Shown: piece by piece, positions 1 through 9,940 of the stretch
Position numbering within the stretch: position 1 is the first letter of the stretch
How the letters are laid out: the number at the start of each line of letters is the position of its first letter
Origin: Palaemon carinicauda
Taxonomy: Eukaryota > Arthropoda > Malacostraca > Decapoda > Palaemonidae
Direction of reading: 5' to 3'
DNA: 64,000 nt
Assembly: GCF_036898095.1 (NCBI RefSeq)
Contig: NC_090767.1
Coordinates: forward strand, 30,265,358-30,329,357
Translations under genes and position numbers: made by a program
The notes under the pieces: model-generated
What the model was told of the DNA's origin: nothing
The model's input: the letters and a program-made list of their open reading frames with translations, nothing else
The model's database searches: none

Positions 1-903
1 CCTATCGAAATAACGTGTTAATTTTATTTATAATTATTTGTGTCTTTAATGGGAGCCGATTGAAATCAAGGAATTCAGTTTTTTAACACGAAAACATAAT
101 AATAATAATTGTTACTCAAATGAACTTTTGTATGCAAGAGATTGCTGGACTTATAACAACTCGGCCGGTTGAGACGTTTAAAGTCTCACGCGAAGAGAAA
201 TGCAAATGTTTACACATCCATTAATAAGAATTTAGAATGAATTTTTATAAATAATTTTATTATGGTTTGAAGGATAAAAATTCTTTATTTACGATGTACA
301 TCATTTTTTAATTTTGTATGTTATATATATAAAAAAAACTACTATAGATTTTAGTAATATATAGATATTAAGAAAAATATTTTATCAGTAGTCAAGTGTT
401 TGTCTGTAACAGTACTCTATTATATTTTTTAGTATTGTGTAAGTGATTACATTTTTGATGGTGATTTTACCACCTATAATACATCATGATTGGTATGAGG
501 TTGAAGTACAGTCGCATTACTAGCTACCACTACATTCACAATCATGTTTAATGATAAGTTGTATAGACGGAGTAGCAATGGGTTCGCCATGTGGGCAAAC
601 CTTTATGTTACTGTGAAAAGGAAATGGCCTAGTGATTGTCCTGTCAATTTTAAGCCTTTCTTATACTGTCCATATGTAGACATTTTTACTTTTCAAAAAT
701 TTAGGACATTTAAACCAGTTTTTAATTTATCTAAATTCAGTGTCTTAATATAAAATTTACAAAAAGTGAACATAATGATACTTTGCCTTTTCTCAATATT
801 TTTGTCTCTTGGAAACGTAATAGGCTACCTTTGAAACCTCAGTATTTCGGGAAAAAAAAATCTTATACAGGACTAAGCTCTCACTTTTTAAGTTCGGAAC
901 CTT
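1..903 (+). repeat. Dispersed repeat family R1, copy A
   Basis: This segment recurs in the same orientation at 59500-60393, with substitutions and small indels spread throughout. Both copies keep the blocks around 'taacgtgttaattttat', 'gggagccgattgaaat' and 'gagacgtttaaagtctcacg'. A 69-codon open frame at 544-753 is not conserved: copy B carries indels in it, so I do not call it a gene. The left end is cut by the window edge. The right end stops where a second repeat family (GGTCA-rich) begins. No terminal inverted repeats or target duplication are visible, and the element class is unknown. Confidence 0.8.
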
Positions 904-1055
904 GACCTTCCAAAATTTAATCAATTCCAGCTTTTAACATAACAGTTAATCCCTGCAAGTTCCATTACTCTACGATTAAAATTATGGCCAGGAAACTTCA
1001 CAAACAGGGGTGAAAACATAACCGTCTTCCAACTTCGTCGGCGGAGGTAAAAAGT
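903..1055 (-). repeat. GGTCA-rich interspersed repeat R2, partial copy
   Basis: Runs from 'cttgaccttccaaaattt' through 'attatggccaggaa' to 'cttccaacttcgtcggcgg'. The same blocks occur at 2125-2215, 3130-3465 and, in the other orientation, at 33636-34003. This copy lacks most of the distal half and has a short internal deletion. Strand is given relative to the fullest copy at 33636. Confidence 0.75.
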
Positions 1056-1200
1056 ATATATACTTCTTGCTAGACTGACCCTATGACAATATCATATTCG
1101 ACCAAGATAATATCTACATATTACCCGATAGATTTTCGCTTAATTACAATCCATTCATTGTAAACCCACACTAATTATTACCAAAATAGTGGTAGAATTG

Positions 1201-1203
<3 letters not shown>

Positions 1204-1272
<69 letters not shown>
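1204..1272. repeat. (GA)n microsatellite
   Basis: An uninterrupted GA dinucleotide run of about 34 units, abutting a SINE 3' fragment on its right side. Confidence 0.97.
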
Positions 1273-1273
<1 letters not shown>

Positions 1274-1330
1274 CATTGTCCTGCTTGATAGGGCAATGTC
1301 CCTGTCCCTTGTCTTTAAACCTTTAAATTC
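1273..1330 (+). repeat. SINE-1 3' fragment
   Basis: The block 'gcattgtcctgcttgatagg' and the ending 'taaacctttaaa' match the distal part of the longer SINE-like repeat at 31975-32290. They also match an inverted fragment at 33205-33268. Here only the 3' part remains, next to a GA microsatellite, an association seen again (as CT) at 33270. Confidence 0.6.
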
Positions 1331-1572
1331 CCAATTGAATCAACAGCTGCTGAAGACAGACTACAATACGACATTGTTCCTTTGGGTCGTAGTGAGAGAT
1401 GGTCTCCCTCTAAGGGGTGAGTGACATAAGAAACAAAGGGATTAAGATGAAGCAAAGCTTTGGGCTTTTAAATTAACACTTATGGCAACCACTGTTGGTG
1501 ATTATAGTCTTATGAATATACAACTTCAGTTAGTAACACTCCAAAATCAGACCATTGTTCTCTGGTCTTGGG

Positions 1573-1837
1573 TAGTGCTATAGCCTCTGTACCATGGCCT
1601 TGCACTGTCTTGGGTTAGAGTTCTCTTGCTTGAGGGCACACTCGGGCACACTATTTTATCTTATTTCTCTTTCTCTTGTTTTGCTAAATATTTTACAGTT
1701 TATTTTAATTGTTAATTACTTTTCTTGTGGTTTCCTTATTTCCTTTTCTCACTGGGCTATTTTCCCTGTTAGAGCCTTAGGCTTATAGCATTCTGCTTTT
1801 CAAACTAGGGTTGTAGCTTAAATAATAATAATAATAA

Positions 1838-1889
<52 letters not shown>
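1573..1889 (+). mobile_element. SINE-like element with LINE-type tail and (AAT)n end
   Basis: The head 'agcctctgtaccatgg' is followed by 'cttgcttgagggcacactcg', a T-rich middle, then the conserved tail 'cactgggctattttccctgt', 'agggttgtagctta' and a long AAT run. The same organisation occurs at 5988-6246 and 40780-41110 on this strand and at 60436-60730 on the other. The tail is also the 3' end of a LINE copy at 5085-5620. No long open frame is present. The repeat ends in the microsatellite, as expected for target-primed insertion. Part of the head ('gggttagagttc') weakly resembles a pol III B box, which is not decisive. Confidence 0.7.
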
Positions 1890-2339
1890 CAAAATGACAG
1901 TCTTATGCTCTACGTTTATGACTAGATAAAGGGAAAGTCGTAGAAGCTACAGTATTTGCCCATTTAAGATAAATTTTCCACTTCCTATATATCAAATACC
2001 AAAAGAATTTACTGTATTACTAGTGCAAGAATAATTGCATATTCTAATATAATTAAAATTTCCTATTAGTAAAATCTCACACAGGAAAATTAAGCGAATG
2101 AACTTTCTAAAGGTCGTTGAAAACTATACACTACGATTAAAATTATGGCCAGGAAGGTGTTCACAAATAAACAAAACACAAACAGGTGGTAAAACATAAC
2201 CTCCTTCCAACTTAGATGAGCAAGATATCCACAATTACGTAAATCAACGTAAAATATAATTAATGATTTGCAATTAGACTAAAATTATAAATAAAACTAT
2301 AGAAATATCATGTTAAGACGTCATGAGAGTTTTAAACTA
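1890..2339. other. Non-coding AT-rich DNA with an R2 fragment
   Basis: No open frame of interest. A short R2 piece ('actacgattaaaattatggc' to 'ctccttccaactta') lies at about 2125-2215. The rest is unassigned. Confidence 0.6.
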
Positions 2340-2960
2340 ACCGATCGTAGATCGACGGCCTTTTCACCGAAGAAAAATCTATTAAATATTCAGATAATAA
2401 ATTCATAAATTGCATCCACACGAATGATATTATGTATATTAATCATAAAACATATAGAAAATAAAGAAAATATAGTACAATTAAAGTGGAGGAATAAAAT
2501 AAGAAAGAGAAAATTAGTTCATTATCGGTGAAGAGACCATTTTGGTAACGGCCTTTTCGCCGACGACGACTCCAAAATTAATTCAAATTTCGAATTCATT
2601 AAACTGAATGCAGATAAATCATATTATGTAGGTGAATATTAAAATATAAAGAAAATGAAGAAAATATGGTAAAAGTTGGTACAATTAAGCGTTGAGGAAG
2701 AAAATGAGATATGGGGAAAATTGTGAGATTGTCGGTGAAGAGACCATTTATGTTACGGACGCCCTTAATATCGCCGATGATAATTCCATTAATTTTCGAT
2801 TTTCTTTAATTTATGAATTAAATTCAGATGATTCAGATTCTATATATGAATCAAATTCTATAGATGAATCAGATTCTATGGATGAATCATGAATTATATG
2901 GAAATTAAGAAAATATGGTACAAGTCAGTGTGGAGAAATACAAAGCTATATGGGGAAATT
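2340..2960 (+). repeat. Imperfect tandem repeat, about 190-210 bp unit
   Basis: The block 'cggtgaagagaccattt' followed by 'acggccttttcgccgacg' or its variants recurs near 2352, 2523 and 2732, each followed by AT-rich sequence with 'gaaaatatggtac'. The third unit contains an open frame (2692-2892) with a Ser/Asp/Glu-rich tail made by a 15-18 bp subrepeat ('gaatcagattctat'). Because the frame is not kept between units I regard it as a by-product of the repeat. Confidence 0.65.
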
Positions 2961-2965
2961 ATCGT

Positions 2966-2967
<2 letters not shown>

Positions 2968-3014
<47 letters not shown>
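2968..3014. repeat. (GA)n microsatellite
   Basis: Pure GA dinucleotide run. Confidence 0.95.
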
Positions 3015-3017
<3 letters not shown>

Positions 3018-3129
3018 CTTCCATTTCACTATACTGTAGATAAAATATATTCAACTAAATTGCCGAGGTTCGAACCCCGGGATAGGTCTAATCATCATGA
3101 AATTATCAATAACTGTAGAGGCAGCTTAT

Positions 3130-3465
3130 TTCTCGACCTTTAACTCGACCTTGAACTTGATCTTTGACCTTAACATGAATTAATAGGCATGGATTTTCAT
3201 TCACTCAAATATGAACCAAGTTTGAAGTCTCTGTGACAACGATGTCCAAACTTATGGCTGATTACGTGAATTGGACATTTTGCTTGACCGTGACCTTGAC
3301 CCTTAACTTTGACCTTCCAAAATTTAATCAATTCCAGCTTTTTACATAACAGTTAATCCCTGCAAGTTTCATTACTCTACGATTGAAATTGTGGCCAGGA
3401 TGCTGTTCACAAACACACACACACACACACAAACAAACAACCACAAACAGAGGGGTTAAACTTAA
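3130..3465 (-). repeat. GGTCA-rich interspersed repeat R2, truncated by gap
   Basis: Shows the complement of the copy at 33636: repeated 'gaccttgac' motifs, 'tggctgattacgtgaattgg', 'gtggccagga', then an AC microsatellite (3411-3430) and 'aaacagaggggttaaa'. The copy runs directly into the 500-N gap, so its 5' boundary is unknown. Confidence 0.8.
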
Positions 3466-3965
3466 NNNNNNNNNNNNNNNNNNNNNNNNNNNNNNNNNNN
3501 NNNNNNNNNNNNNNNNNNNNNNNNNNNNNNNNNNNNNNNNNNNNNNNNNNNNNNNNNNNNNNNNNNNNNNNNNNNNNNNNNNNNNNNNNNNNNNNNNNNN
3601 NNNNNNNNNNNNNNNNNNNNNNNNNNNNNNNNNNNNNNNNNNNNNNNNNNNNNNNNNNNNNNNNNNNNNNNNNNNNNNNNNNNNNNNNNNNNNNNNNNNN
3701 NNNNNNNNNNNNNNNNNNNNNNNNNNNNNNNNNNNNNNNNNNNNNNNNNNNNNNNNNNNNNNNNNNNNNNNNNNNNNNNNNNNNNNNNNNNNNNNNNNNN
3801 NNNNNNNNNNNNNNNNNNNNNNNNNNNNNNNNNNNNNNNNNNNNNNNNNNNNNNNNNNNNNNNNNNNNNNNNNNNNNNNNNNNNNNNNNNNNNNNNNNNN
3901 NNNNNNNNNNNNNNNNNNNNNNNNNNNNNNNNNNNNNNNNNNNNNNNNNNNNNNNNNNNNNNNNN
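3466..3965. other. Assembly gap (500 N)
   Basis: Exactly 500 consecutive N, the size usually used as a scaffold placeholder. True length and content are unknown. Frames that run through it are meaningless. Confidence 0.99.
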
Positions 3966-4960
3966 AAAAACTCCATTTTTCATCAACATTGTTTACTTCC
4001 CTTTTTGTGGGTTTATACATTACAAAGGGACATCCTTACCCTTGTTAGCAGTACAGTACCAACATACTACATTCTTCTCGATGATTCTATTCCCACCTTC
4101 CCTCTCGTGATGTCCTCTGTGAGGCATGACCTCTATCCTTCCCATCCTTTGCTTGAATGTGCAATATCCCTTACTGAGGCGCCTTCTCCCCTCTTCTACT
4201 AGCATTGGCCGTATTGATCGCTATAGCTTCTTTCATGGGTGAATCTCCCATTTCTCCCCCTCTGGTACCTGCCTTGTGTACTCTGCTTTATTGCTTGTTT
4301 CCTTCTCCATTTCTCATTGTTCCTTCTGGGTACTTCATTGTTACCTCCTATGTCTATTATTCCCCATAATTTTATGGCTTTTTTCTCTTCCTTGGTTTCC
4401 TTCCCCTTGTCTTTGTCCACCTTTTACCCATTCATCCTCATCTCACTTGTTCAATTGCTTCCCTTATCTTCCCATTCTCTCTCTTCTTTCTCTTTCTCTT
4501 TCTCTGTCATTAGGCTCTTCCTTTTTCTTTCACCTACCTCTTGAATTAAGGTCTTTTTCCTGAAATTTGTTCATCTCTTTCAGGTCCTCCTCATAGCTGT
4601 TCAAGTGTCCTAGAATTGTGTACTCTCCGCCACCTCAATCGATGTCTCCAACCTTTCCTTTTAGCTTCTACACTTCTTTTCTTCAATATTAGCGTTATAT
4701 ATCTTTATTTTAGTTTTCTGTCTGCTTTTGTTGCAGTAATTCTGTAAATTTCCTTCCAACTCTGGCATCTCTGGTCGAGCTCTTGTGTTTTCTGTAACAT
4801 ATCCTTATATAGTTCCTCCTCCTTTATTAATTCCTTGTTCGCACTTTCCTGTACTTGTTTGTACGTCTTTTTATTGATATGAAGCAACCCAAACAGAATA
4901 AAAACAGGTCTTGTATTTCTCGTCTTTTCTAGATCTCCATCACATTTTGTCCCTCACCTG
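3966..4960 (-). other. Pyrimidine-rich region, possible decayed ORF on minus strand
   Basis: The plus strand is strongly C/T-rich. Read on the minus strand it gives Lys/Glu/Arg-rich frames: 4199-4420 (73 codons) and 4705-4887 (60 codons, predicted helical, with a KELIKEEELYKD stretch), separated by stops and shifts. These could be remnants of a charged retroelement ORF1-type protein, but no motif I can name is present. No host gene is supported. Confidence 0.25.
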
Positions 4961-5084
4961 CTGCCGTGAAATCATGTCCACTGATCACATTTGTCGTATT
5001 GCACACAACGAACCACATCAATTTTTACACGTCATAGCACATCTATTGTCCTCCACTAAATTGTGTTTAGGTATTCAAAGTTGA

Positions 5085-5620
5085 TACAGTCATTATTATT
5101 ACTAGCTAAGCTACAACCTTAGTTGGAAAAGCAAGATGCTATAATGCCAAGGGCTCCAAGAAGGAAAAATAGCCCAGTGAGGAAAGGAAATAAGGGAATA
5201 AATAAACGATATAAGTAGTGAAAAACATTTAATATAAAATATAAAAACATTAAAACAAATATTTCATATATAAACTATAAAAGACTTACATCAGCCTATT
5301 CAATATAAAAAAGTTTGTTGCAAGTTTGAACTTTTGAAGTTCTCTAGATTCGACTACTCCACCTGACTAAGAAGATCATTCCATAACTTGGTCACAGCTG
5401 GAATAAAACTTCCAGAACACTGGGCAGTATTGAGCCTCATGATGGAGAAAGGCCTGCCTAGTATTACAAACAGGATGGAACTGTCTGGGAAGATCTGAAT
5501 GTATAGGATACTTTTCATTGCTTTGGATAAGCATACTTAAAACTTTATTAAAATTTCTCTCCAACTCGATGCTTAAAACAAAGCTCTTGGCTGCTATATG
5601 ACACATTGTGTATATTTCAT
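5085..5620 (-). pseudogene. LINE 3' end (ORF2 C-terminus plus 3' tail), 5'-truncated
   Basis: Minus-strand reading gives the C-terminal end of a non-LTR retrotransposon ORF2. The signature HSDLPRQFHPVCNTRQAF is followed, after a frameshift near 5440, by SFIPAVTKLWND in another frame, and then a short remainder and stops. Downstream on the minus strand comes the 3' untranslated tail ('cactgggctattttt', 'aaggttgtagcttagc') ending in a short AAT run near 5090. The S-F-x-P-x4-LWN-x-L pattern before the stop is typical of Jockey/CR1-like LINE C-termini. RT and endonuclease parts are absent, so this is a dead, 5'-truncated copy. It links the tail family to an actual LINE. Confidence 0.7.
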
Positions 5621-5987
5621 TTTCATTGTCCTGTTATTATAAGAACACTATACGCAATGCCGTATAGCAGTTAGGAGATTTTTATAAGCATAGAGATACA
5701 CAGAAAGTTTGAATATGTTTCAGCAGACCTAAGAAAATATTAACAACATTAGTATGAAGTATGAAATTGTATTTCCTTGCCGGTTTCTTACGGATTATTA
5801 AGTCTGTCTTTGTTGATATTAGCCAGAATCAGTCGTCAGTTTTCAGTGATATTGTCCTTGAACAAGATGGTGTTTTCCCTTAACAGAGACAGACAAGAAA
5901 GGGAACATTTTCCAGTATACTGTTTATGACCCGGGCACCCCACACTTGTTTCCAGATTAGCTGGGAGTGCTTTGTTGATCATGTAAG

Positions 5988-6246
5988 CTAAGAGTTCTCT
6001 TGCTTGAGGGTACACTCAGCCACACTGTTTTATCTTATATCTTATTTATCTTCCTCTTGTTATGTTAAAGTTTTTATAGTATATAAAGTGATATTTATTT
6101 TGATATTGTTGCTCTTCTTATAATATTTCATTCATCCTTATTTCCCTTCTTCACTGAGCTACTTTCCCTGTTGGAGCCCTTGGGCTTATAGCATCCTGCT
6201 TTTCCAACTAGGGTTGTAGCTTAGCAAGTAATAATAATAATAATAG
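5988..6246 (+). mobile_element. SINE-like element with LINE-type tail
   Basis: Starts in the head at 'agagttctcttgcttgaggg' (the first part of the head is missing). It continues through the T-rich middle to 'cactgagctactttccctgt', 'ctagggttgtagcttagc' and a short AAT run. Same family as 1573-1889. Confidence 0.7.
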
Positions 6247-7369
6247 GGTCAGTATTGCAGAGTATATTTTTATTTTTTTTATTTTTTTGTAGAGCACAGC
6301 CATACGATGTGAACTTAATAACTTACGGTTTAACTATGTGTGATGACTTTCTTATGATTATTTTAAAAGCAGAATATTTGATATATTGTAGAAGAGTATA
6401 TTTTATTGGTGGAAGACTTAAGTAGTCACGGTTGGCACCTAATTCTTCACCACTGTAAGTTATACGCAGGATGATTGTGTTGAGAGCTTCCTCTTTGAGT
6501 TGATCATAGTGTGGTAATGTCTTTTGCTCCGTTCTCATCCACAGCCAATATTTTTGACTTCTCTGTAAAGCCACCATAGAAGTAGAGAGGAAATTGCAAT
6601 TCTCTCTTCTTTGGTGACTCTTCCCTTTTGTTTTTATTTTTCAGGTGAGTGAGCTTTTATTTGTTTGATGGTGGAGTTGTGTGGAAGACTTATTAGCCAC
6701 TTCCTTCATTCTTTCATGTCTGGTAAAGAACTGTGTCATGCTCTCTTAGTGATAAAGGATGCCTCTCTATCTTGTCAAAAGTATTGTTTAATCCATTGTT
6801 GTATAATTCTTCATGTGTGTGTGTTGTGATGAAAAAATAAATGTATAAATTAGTGTTCCATTTTCTATAAAATAAACTAAGACTGCTACTGGTAGTGTTA
6901 TGTAAAATTTTACTGATTTAATAAAATAGCCATTCCTAATATTTTAATTTCATTTATAATTACCTCGAATAACTTAATGTTTCTCATAATATTTATGTTG
7001 ATACTTGATAAATTTGTTCTATACAGGAAATTATATTAGGTTAAGTTACGAAACCAATATTATCCCAATGTTTAACTTCCACATGACAAGATGGCAAAAA
7101 TATAGTGAAGTCAAAATAATGACAGATTTGCAGCTATAGCAGCTCCCAATAAACTCACTCTAATAAGAAAACCAAAATATTTTATAGCTTTTAACAATAT
7201 ATTAAATCTCTTGGTTTAAAGTCCTTTAAAACATCAATAAACCAAAACTTTAGAGCAGAACAGAGTTCTTGTTACTAAAACACACGTTTTATTGGTGCAG
7301 GTGTCGAGGAATGAGTCTCGGAACAAAATTGATAAGCTTTCTCATGTAACCTAAAAGATATTTTAAGAC
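6247..7369. other. No gene seen
   Basis: AT-rich unique-looking sequence with stops in all frames. An 84-codon minus-strand frame at 6323-6577 has no motif I recognise and no repeat partner in this window. The left flank of the DIRS element ends at about 7370. Confidence 0.5.
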
Positions 7370-7380
7370 AAATCCTTTTT

Positions 7381-7720
7381 TGGGCTCAGGCCATGTCGTC
7401 CTAATGGAAGTTCCTTCATAGTAGCTTCCTAGGTTATATTTAACTACAGTGATATATCCCAGAGAATTTTACTTAAGGTATCCAGAATTCTAACTCCTGG
7501 CGCGAATATCCCTGGCTTTTGTCTTTAGGGATATCGCATAATATCAGAGGACGTATTCTTGACACGCCACATAGCTATCTACACCCCTAATAGCGTTTAC
7601 GCTTCGAGTGGGGAAAGTGGCAAGAAGTGTAGGTGGGCCGTTATTAAGGCAACGCTCCTACTCCTAAGTCAGGTTAGGCTACCGATACAGGAGGCTAGAC
7701 CTCCCTAGGCCTCACCTGAA
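7381..7720 (+). repeat. DIRS left inverted terminal repeat
   Basis: Begins 'tgggctcaggccatgtcgtc'. Blocks along its length reappear inverted at the right end of the element: 'ggaagttccttc', 'gcttccta', 'ggtatc', 'ggacgta', 'ttaaggcaacgctcctac' and 'gctaccgatacagga' (rough forms). The outermost 32 bp (7381-7412) are also complementary to the ICR at 13673-13704 with one mismatch. The inner limit is approximate. Confidence 0.75.
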
Positions 7721-8163
7721 GGCATATATGATAATGCCAACTCCCTGTGGCCTAGCAGACAGTCCTGTGCCGGCAGATCCTAAAGCCGAAGAATTGAATT
7801 CTTCCCTTGCTTAAGGTCTCCAACTCTAGATTCTGTTCCTATCCACCTGAGACAGCGACCTGGGTGCCACCATCTCATCCTCAGACTACCCCAGTCTAGG
7901 GAATTGAATTCCCTGGCCACTAAGGTTGTCTTTACTCTGGATCAGAATCTTTTAGGTTAGGTAGGACCTACCGGGTGCTACCTCACCTACAGGACCCTTA
8001 CCCCTCCCCTGCTGTCCTTTGGTGTTGGCCTAGCCTTCACACATCTTGGCCATCATTCTACAATCGACCCTACGGGTAGATTGTGGGATTGGCTCGGGTT
8101 CTTTGTCGGCTCCCGGCAGAGATTCCCCTAACCTATCGAGTGTTCTTCAGTCCTTCTACTGAG
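7721..8163 (+). other. DIRS 5' leader
   Basis: Between the left inverted repeat and the first gag-like frame. C/T-rich, with no open frame of note. It contains two near-copies of 'gaattgaattc' (about 7793 and 7899). A frame closes with TGA just before 8164, where gag-like reading opens. Confidence 0.5.
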
Positions 8164-9923
8164 TCAAGGGAGGCAGCAAGAGAGACGCTGGGAAATGGGT
8201 CAGAGGTTTCCAGAAGAACACCACTGGCCCATACCTTCCTAATGAAGGGATGAGAGGTTGTCTGTTCCCTAGGGCATCTTTGGATGTAGTTATCCCTCAA
8301 ACTCACCCTGAGATCCCCCTCGTCCAGATTCCGATAGAATCTGATGTTTCAGATGCCTTGAAAGACATCCAGCTGGAAGACAACTTGTCGGTGGTTGCCG
8401 AAGATACGGAACGCAGTCTTCTAGCAGAAGAGCAGGATCAGGAGGCTGTCTTACCTCCTGAAGGCGACGACGAAAAAACCAAAACTATTTCGGTTTCATT
8501 GGCTGCGGTGACTGAGCCTGTCCCGTCGAACTCTTCCGCCCCCCCAATTGGATACGATTAGCCATACGCTAACTTCCCTTCTGTCCATGTTTCAGGACAT
8601 GAAGTAGCAGTCATCCGAGAAGGAAGCTGCACTTCGTTCAGAGATGCATCAACTCGTATCTACTCGTTTAGCCCCCAAGAAGCTAAACGTGAAGGAACTT
8701 CCCTCTTTTTCAGACATCAATCCTTGGAGGTATGCTGGACACATGCCTATGTTAGGAAGGAAGATCTTCCTCTCCGACAAACTGGGCACAGTCGCAGTAG
8801 AGGATGTTGAGTTCTGGCCCAGTAAAGGGGCCTACCCGGATTGTTACGTTCGCTTAAGGACGGAACCTCCCTCAAAAGAGGAGACGGAGCTGAAAGAGGT
8901 CATCATCAGGACCTCCCCAAGACCCAGGCCTTGTTCACTAAGACCTTGAAGGAGAGGGCCTTCTCTAGTTCCAAGGTACCGGCTCTCAGCACGAAGCACC
9001 CATCCTTCATTGCTGCTTCTTCCCGTGCCTTCCCCTTTATGAAGAAAGGGTTCAAGGCAGCCTTAAAGGCAGTTGAGGCAGGGAAACCTTGTCCTACACT
9101 TGAAGAGTGTAGACCCTTTTCCCTCCCCCTACCATCTGACGATGCTGACTGGAAGGACGTTTATAACACCTTCTCGGTTGGGAAGCTGGAGGCTGACATT
9201 GCCGGACGTCAGTTCGGAGAAGACCTCCCGAAGTTGTCGGACTTCCACCTGCGCAGGGAGCAGGAGACGAAGGAGAGACTTGCCGCCTCTATGTCCTTAC
9301 AGACTGGATTAGAGACTATGGCAAGCGTCCCAGACACCCCAGACATGTACATGGTCTTTGCCAAAGCTCATTTGGCAACGGTCACCAAGGACCTGTACAA
9401 CTTCATTAAAGCCAGACGGGCTTGCAGAGAGTTCGTGTTCGCCTCGGCTGCGGGGAGGCACGAACCCAGGAAGCTGATAGCTTCCAACATCTGGGGAAAA
9501 GACCTCTTCCCAAGCGAAGTGGTCAAAGAGGTTGTTGACAAAGCCGCTACGGAGAATGGGAATCTCCTCCACAAGTGGGGCTTGTCATCCAAGAGGAAGT
9601 CTTCCAGTGAGGAGGGTCCCCAACCCAAACAGAAAACTAAATGACCTAGAGTGCCCTCTCGCCCTCCACGACAACAACAACAGCTTCCCGTGGCCACGGT
9701 GCCCCAGACGGTGGCACAACCACCTACCACATACCAGCTGGTGCCCCAACAAGTGGCGACTCAGTCGCCTGTCTTTACCCCAGCCTTTGAAAGGCAATCT
9801 ACAACCTTTCGGCCAAAGTCTCTAGGTTCCTTTCGAGGTTCCTCTAGACGCCCCTCTAGAGGCAGGGGCAACAAAGGTGGACGTGGCCAAGGAGGCAAGT
9901 CCTCCAACCAGCACTCCAAGTGA
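8164..9923 (+). pseudogene. DIRS gag-like ORF1, broken
   Basis: Encodes the putative nucleocapsid/structural protein of the DIRS element. The reading passes through several pieces. Frame A (8164-8561) has an acidic segment and ends at TAG. Frame B (about 8562-8910) has an internal TAG at the MK-Q region and contains the SFSDINPWRYAG segment. Frame A again (about 8910-9923) includes a helical, charged block of about 250 residues, then an in-frame TGA at 9642-9644, then a Gln/Pro-rich stretch and a basic Arg/Gly tail (SRGRGNKGGRGQGG) suited to RNA binding. The change of frame near 8540 falls at a run of seven C. The TGA at 9642 sits where CGA would be a natural ancestor by CpG decay. Assignment rests on position before the RT and on the basic tail, not on a diagnostic domain. 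Confidence 0.65.
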
Positions 9924-9940
9924 GATGCTTCCAGTAGGAG

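Noticed and set aside
544..753. 69-codon frame in repeat R1
   Set aside because: Copy B at 59500 has indels in it, so the frame is not maintained.
3328..4048. Frames of 175-230 codons spanning the N gap
   Set aside because: Composed mostly of unknown bases; only short flanks are real sequence.
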